Assembly: GCF_014201615.1 (NCBI RefSeq)
Contig: NZ_JACHEU010000002.1
Location: forward strand, 277,846 to 341,845
Direction: 5' to 3'
Length of the DNA stretch: 64,000 nt
Source: Aquamicrobium lusatiense
Lineage (GTDB): Bacteria > Pseudomonadota > Alphaproteobacteria > Rhizobiales > Rhizobiaceae
Shown here piece by piece: positions 60,650-64,000 of this stretch (its first letter is position 1; each line of letters opens with the position of its first letter). Under the pieces are notes generated by a model. It was not told the origin of the DNA. It saw nothing but the letters and a program-made list of their open reading frames with translations, and searched no databases. Both the position numbers and the translations under genes were made by a program.

Positions 60650-61354
60650 ATGTCGACCATCCAGTCCCGCATCATGTCGCCGCTTGCTGAAACCGGTTCT
60701 TCTGAAACTCTTCCCATTGCACCCGTCAGCCGGCGGGCCGCGCTGGGGCTGGGGCTGGCCGCGCTCATGGCTGCTCCCGGTTTTACCCTTCGCGCCCGCG
60801 CGCAGGACGGCGAACAGCTCGACCCCGGGATGATCCTGAACGATCCGGCCGACCCGAATGCCGGCAACGCCAAAGGCGATGTCACCATCGTCTATTTCTT
60901 CGACTACAACTGCCCCTTCTGCAAGAAGACCATGGCGCCGCTGAACAAGGTGGTGAAGCAGGACGGCAAGGTCCGCCTCGTCTACAAGGACTGGCCGATC
61001 CTCACCTCGGCCTCCATCTATGGTGCTAAGCTGGCGCTGGCTGCCTACCATCAGGGCAAATACAGCGAAGTGCACCACGCACTCATGGGCATACCGGGCG
61101 GCAGGGTGCCGGAAGACAAGATGCGCAAGGCGGTGGCCGGCGTCGGGCTCGACATGAAGCGACTGGAACGCGACATGAAGGCGAAGGACGCGGAAATCAC
61201 CACGCTTCTGCGCCGCCATGGCGCACAGGCCGATGCGCTCGGTCTTGCCGGCACGCCGGTTTTTCTCATTGGCCCGTTTCTCGTCGCCTCAGCACTCGAT
61301 GAGGCGGGTTTCAAACAGGTTATCTCAGACGCGCGCGCGCGTGAAAGCAACTGA
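60650..61354 (+). CDS. DsbA-family thiol oxidoreductase (CPFC)
   Basis: This 234-residue exported protein has a signal with twin arginines (VSRRAALGLGLAALMAAPG) and a DsbA fold: the redox motif Cys88-Pro-Phe-Cys91 (FFDYNCPFCKK), helical insert, and cis-Pro loop LAGTPVFLIG. It is of the ScsC/BdbD-like type common in alphaproteobacteria. Depending on its partner it could oxidise or isomerise disulfides; the linked DsbD makes a reductase or isomerase role possible. Its own box for the local regulator lies upstream. Confidence 0.9.
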   Translation: MSTIQSRIMSPLAETGSSETLPIAPVSRRAALGLGLAALMAAPGFTLRARAQDGEQLDPGMILNDPADPNAGNAKGDVTIVYFFDYNCPFCKKTMAPLNKVVKQDGKVRLVYKDWPILTSASIYGAKLALAAYHQGKYSEVHHALMGIPGGRVPEDKMRKAVAGVGLDMKRLERDMKAKDAEITTLLRRHGAQADALGLAGTPVFLIGPFLVASALDEAGFKQVISDARARESN

Positions 61355-61373
61355 TACGAAGGACTTCTGGTAA

Positions 61374-62087
61374 ATGACCGAGGCAATGGACGGGTCGGCA
61401 CGACGCATTTTGACTGCAATGACGCTTTTGGCCTGCATGGGGCTGGCCGCCTGCGCCACCTCCTCCGAGACGGCGACGCCCCCCGGATTGCAGCCGGCTG
61501 CACCCGCAATTGCCCCTCCTCCGCCGGTGGAACAGGCCAGTGCCTCGGTGGCGCCGCCTCGTATCGGGCCAAAGCCGAATGAGCGCTTCCCCGTTCCGGA
61601 CGAGAGCCAGGTGAAGATCGCCGAGAAATACCAGCGTCAGCTCGTCGACTATCAGACAGCCTATGCGCCCGGCACGATCGTCGTCGATCCGGCCAACCAC
61701 TTCCTCTATCTGGTGCAGGGCAACGGAAAGGCGCTGCGTTACGGCGTTGGCGTCGGCGCGGCCGGCCGTGGCTTCTCCGGCGAAACCGATCTGGCATGGA
61801 AGCAGGAATGGCCGCGCTGGCGACCGACGGACGCCATGATTGCCCGCGCCCCGCAACAGTACAAGAAGTACGAGGACGGCGTCGAAGGCGGCCCCACCAA
61901 TCCGCTTGGAGCACGCGCTCTTTATCTGTTCAAGGACGGCAAGGACACCTACTACCGCATTCACGGCACCAACCAGCCGAGCAGCATCGGCAAGTCGGTG
62001 TCCGCCGGCTGCATCCGCCTGCTGAACTCCGACATCATCGACCTTTACGCCCGCGCGCGCCCCGGCTCCAAGGTCGTTATCCTTTAA
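61374..62087 (+). CDS. L,D-transpeptidase lipoprotein (YkuD family)
   Basis: This 237-residue protein has a lipobox (GLAAC, lipid-bearing Cys27) and a Pro/Ala-rich linker. The YkuD domain has the catalytic motif His197 (YRIHGTNQPSS) and Cys213 in SVSAGCIRLLNSD. It would make 3-3 cross-links in peptidoglycan or attach proteins to it. It lies 19 bp after the DsbA gene and before a terminator, so they share a transcript. The active-site Cys is a plausible client of the thiol system, an inference from context only. Confidence 0.9.
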   Translation: MTEAMDGSARRILTAMTLLACMGLAACATSSETATPPGLQPAAPAIAPPPPVEQASASVAPPRIGPKPNERFPVPDESQVKIAEKYQRQLVDYQTAYAPGTIVVDPANHFLYLVQGNGKALRYGVGVGAAGRGFSGETDLAWKQEWPRWRPTDAMIARAPQQYKKYEDGVEGGPTNPLGARALYLFKDGKDTYYRIHGTNQPSSIGKSVSAGCIRLLNSDIIDLYARARPGSKVVIL

Positions 62088-62126
62088 TCGGCTTATCAGC
62101 ATCGGAGAATTTGTGCCGCATCGAAC

Positions 62127-62164
62127 AGCCTCCCCGCCTGTTTTTTCAGCGGGGAGGCTTTTTT
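62127..62164 (+). terminator. Rho-independent terminator after the L,D-transpeptidase gene
   Basis: AGCCTCCCCGC and GCGGGGAGGCT form an 11-bp stem with an 11-base loop, followed by six T's. It ends the dsbA-transpeptidase unit and lies just before the convergent tenA end. Confidence 0.92.
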
Positions 62165-62173
62165 CACTTCGGC

Positions 62174-62845
62174 TCAGGCCGCGGCGTCCAGCCCCATCTG
62201 CCAGAAATCGGCTTCGAGACGGGATGCCTTGCCAAACAGGGCAGCGAGTTCCGCAAAACGTCGTTCGGTCATCGAGCGCTCTGCCAGATTATCCAGAAGC
62301 CTGCGTGACCCGACCGCCAGTTGCTGGAACGCATCCCCGGCATATTCTCCGATCCATTCGCGATAAGGATGGTCCGCCGGGATCTGATCGATACCGTTCG
62401 GGGTCAGTGCCTTGCCGATCTCGGCATAGCCGATAACACAGGGCGCAAGCGCCACATGCAGGTCGAGCAGGTCACCCGCAGCGCCGCAATCCAGAACGAA
62501 GCGCGTATAAGCGACCGTCGCCTGATGCTCCGGCACAGAATGAAGCTGTTCCGGCGTCAGCCCCCACCGGCCGCAGAGCCGCACATGAAGCTCGGTCTCG
62601 TCGAGGATGCCTGAAAGACCAGCCTGCGCGGCCCGGATCTCCGGTATCGTCCGGCTCTTATAGGCAGCAAGCGCCCAGGCGCGCGAAAACTGGATCAGGA
62701 AAAGATAGTCCTGAACCAGATAAGCCCTGAAGGCCGCTTGCGGCAGCGTGCCTGCGCCCAGCTCGCGCACGAACCGATGATCGACATAGCTTTGCCAATC
62801 CTGATCCGCCGCCTGTTTCAGCCGGTCAAAAACGTCCATCTTCAC
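62174..62845 (-). CDS. tenA: TenA-C type aminopyrimidine aminohydrolase (thiaminase II)
   Basis: TenA hydrolyses aminopyrimidine breakdown products of thiamin to HMP for salvage. The 223-residue helical protein has the catalytic Cys136 in ALAPCVIGYAEIG and a C-terminal Glu211 in SRLEADFWQM, the signature of the classical Cys-type TenA. Asp, Tyr and Phe pocket residues occur in AYLVQDYLFLIQF. It is coupled by ATGA to a second TenA paralogue and controlled by a TPP riboswitch. Confidence 0.9.
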   Translation of the reverse strand: MKMDVFDRLKQAADQDWQSYVDHRFVRELGAGTLPQAAFRAYLVQDYLFLIQFSRAWALAAYKSRTIPEIRAAQAGLSGILDETELHVRLCGRWGLTPEQLHSVPEHQATVAYTRFVLDCGAAGDLLDLHVALAPCVIGYAEIGKALTPNGIDQIPADHPYREWIGEYAGDAFQQLAVGSRRLLDNLAERSMTERRFAELAALFGKASRLEADFWQMGLDAAA

Positions 62846-63489
62846 TCTCCCTGCTCATAGGCTGCATCGAAAAAGGCCAGTTCCAGCTTCACGGCCCTTT
62901 GGAAGAAATCGCGGCTCACTTCGGCTTCGCCCGGCCCGACGCGATCCAGCTCCCCCCGAAGGAAGCCGACGAAATCGCGAAAATCGGGATTGTCGTGAAG
63001 GGTGATCCATTCCGCATGAATGAAGTTCTGCGGCAATGGATCGGGCGCCTGCATGGCCCAGTCGAGATAGAGCCACTCAGCAACGTTCAGAACCGAAAGC
63101 GCAGCCGCATAGGAGCGTGTGGCTGCGGCCTCCCGCATGATCGCCTTGAACCCGGCCGTCGGCTTGGTATCGGGAATGGCTGCACGCTGGTCTTCATCGA
63201 CGCCGAGCGCCTCGAAAGCTCGCAGGAAATAGGTGTTCTCCTCCCCCGCCACCATGCCGATGAAGCGACCGAAGCGCAGCCGGGCCTCAAAACTGTCGCT
63301 GGTGGCGATGGCCGCCCCAAGAAGGGTCAGGAAACTGTCGAGAAAGCGATGATCCTGCACGAGATAGGACGACATCACCGAATCGGGAACCGTGCCGGCG
63401 AACAATTCGCCCACGAATCGGTGACTCACCGCCTGTGTCCAGAGCGGTTCGCTCGCAAGCCTCAGTGTTTCGGAAAAGCGTTCGGTCAT
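62842..63489 (-). CDS. TenA-E type thiamin-salvage hydrolase
   Basis: This 215-residue TenA paralogue keeps the fold (SYLVQDHRFLDSFLTLLG, MVAGEENTYFLRAF, KLELAFFDAAYEQ), but the catalytic Cys is replaced by Glu138 in LNVAEWLYLDWA. That is the TenA-E class, found in plants and bacteria, where it salvages formylated or amino forms of the pyrimidine. It is the first gene of the operon, and GAAAGGA precedes the start. Confidence 0.85.
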   Translation of the reverse strand: MTERFSETLRLASEPLWTQAVSHRFVGELFAGTVPDSVMSSYLVQDHRFLDSFLTLLGAAIATSDSFEARLRFGRFIGMVAGEENTYFLRAFEALGVDEDQRAAIPDTKPTAGFKAIMREAAATRSYAAALSVLNVAEWLYLDWAMQAPDPLPQNFIHAEWITLHDNPDFRDFVGFLRGELDRVGPGEAEVSRDFFQRAVKLELAFFDAAYEQGE

Positions 63490-63591
63490 CTTGCCGTCCT
63501 TTCATGGCAGACAGCGAGACCGTAAATTCCGGGCTTTGTTTGTGGCATGTACGGCCTCGCATGGAGGCCGGCAAAAGACAGCATTGACATT

Positions 63592-63690
63592 CGCCATCCC
63601 TTCGCCGGCATGATCCGGATCAGGTTCGAAGGGTCACCGCACTGCTTGCGCCAGCGGTCTCTCAGCCCCTTGTCAGGGCTCCCCTTGGTG
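63592..63690 (-). ncRNA. TPP riboswitch (THI element)
   Basis: On the minus strand AAGGGGAGCC, GGGCTGAGA, then GACCCTTCGAACCTGATCC and GGATCATGCCGGCG, and finally AGGGATGG are the THI-box landmarks in order. It lies about 100 bases upstream of the tandem TenA genes. A GGCCTC/GAGGCC hairpin near 63558-63574 between the riboswitch and the start could be part of the expression platform. Confidence 0.95.
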
Positions 63691-63844
63691 AATGTTCCTT
63701 GTAGGCGATCGGACGCTGCCTGTCACCACGAAGAGACAGACCGGATCGGCAATTCACGCTTTGAAACGATAAGGCCACCACCACATCGGATGGCACAGCA
63801 GCCAATCAGCGAGGCCGGGCATTTTCTTGGCCAATCCACAACGC

Positions 63845-63872
63845 AAAACGCCGCCCGGAAGGGCGGCGTTTT
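63845..63872 (-). terminator. Probable rRNA operon terminator
   Basis: A perfect 12-bp stem (AAAACGCCGCCC with GGGCGGCGTTTT) with a 4-base loop lies 60 bp beyond the 5S 3' end on the minus strand. The stem ends in TTTT, so it could also act in the other direction. Confidence 0.75.
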
Positions 63873-63931
63873 GTGATCAGGGAATGAAACTGTTCTGTTT
63901 ACATCAGAGAAGATTTTCATGCGTTTTGCAG

Positions 63932-64000
63932 ACCTGGCAGCGACCTACTCTCCCGCGTCTTTAGACGAAGTACCATCGGCGCTGGGGCGTTTCACGGCCG
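63932..64000 (-). rRNA. rrf: 5S ribosomal RNA (3' part, gene continues past the window)
   Basis: On the minus strand the last 69 bases read CGGCCGTGAAACGCCCCAGC, CGATGGTACT, GTCTAAAGACGCGGGAGAG, then TAGGTCGCTGCCAGG. This is the 3' two-thirds of an alphaproteobacterial 5S rRNA. The operon therefore lies to the right and is read leftward into this window. No tRNA-fMet follows the 5S within the window. Confidence 0.95.

Noticed and set aside
63723..63920. A 65-codon frame between the 5S gene and the TPP riboswitch
   Set aside because: It runs through the rRNA terminator stem and has no recognisable domain or ribosome-binding site.
63720..63931. A tRNA-fMet gene after the 5S rRNA, as in many Rhizobiales
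   Set aside because: No cloverleaf or CCA end could be found on either strand in this stretch.
1..64000. CRISPR arrays, insertion sequences, prophage or attachment sites
   Set aside because: No regularly spaced repeats, transposase, integrase or phage genes, or tRNA-edge duplications were seen.

Overview
The window is high-GC DNA from an alphaproteobacterium of the Rhizobiales (Hyphomicrobiales). Support comes from an alphaproteobacterial 5S rRNA end, an Omp25/Omp31-type porin, NrnC, Zur, ChvI-era rhizobial repeats, an iol cluster with the rhizobial IolC-DUF2090 fusion, and CtrA-, EcfG- and FNR/FixK-like promoter motifs. Genes closest in style are those of Brucellaceae and Phyllobacteriaceae; I cannot name the genus. 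I see no insertion sequence, prophage or CRISPR array, so this looks like chromosomal backbone with a few accessory blocks.

Layout. 1-11.5 kb holds envelope and housekeeping genes: lptA/lptC, sppA, ihfB, lapA, a translationally coupled pair of RNA methyltransferases with lspA, a hybrid histidine kinase, an OlsB-like acyltransferase and grpE. 11.7-17.7 kb carries a NepR-like anti-sigma candidate, then the assimilatory sulfate operon cysG-DUF2849-cysI-cysH-DUF934 and an SDR. 17.8-23.9 kb has a class A PBP, a cobalamin riboswitch with mesX-mesD (a folate-independent methionine synthase system) and an Omp25-like porin. 24-29.4 kb is a set of small stress-type genes (DUF465, Usp, DUF982, YeaQ, a small acidic protein) with recognisable EcfG and FNR-type promoters, followed by nrnC and an M20 dipeptidase. 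29.5-29.65 kb holds a candidate small RNA with three hairpins that expose C-rich anti-Shine-Dalgarno loops. 29.8-36 kb has polA, RDD, GrpB, ddl and zur.

36-39.3 kb is a small sugar-catabolism block (aldo/keto reductase, sugar isomerase, Gfo/Idh/MocA dehydrogenase), followed by a copper pair (a DUF2946-like protein and PCuAC). 40.7-52.6 kb is a near-complete myo-inositol locus: iolB, DUF3329, iolE, iolD, iolC, an ABC importer, the RpiR-type regulator iolR and two divergent dehydrogenases. 52.6-54.9 kb pairs an outer-membrane barrel with a Tat-exported amidohydrolase.

55-62.1 kb is the most coherent system. An OmpR-family response regulator and a QseC-like kinase flank genes for extracytoplasmic thiol redox (a thioredoxin-like protein, DsbD, an Lgt-like/TlpA fusion, DsbA), followed by an L,D-transpeptidase. 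Four copies of a (C/T)TTAAG-N5-CTTAAG box sit in front of the separate transcription units, so the local regulon can be read from the sequence. 62.2-63.7 kb is a TPP-riboswitch operon with two TenA subfamilies, and the window ends inside an rRNA operon (5S, minus strand).
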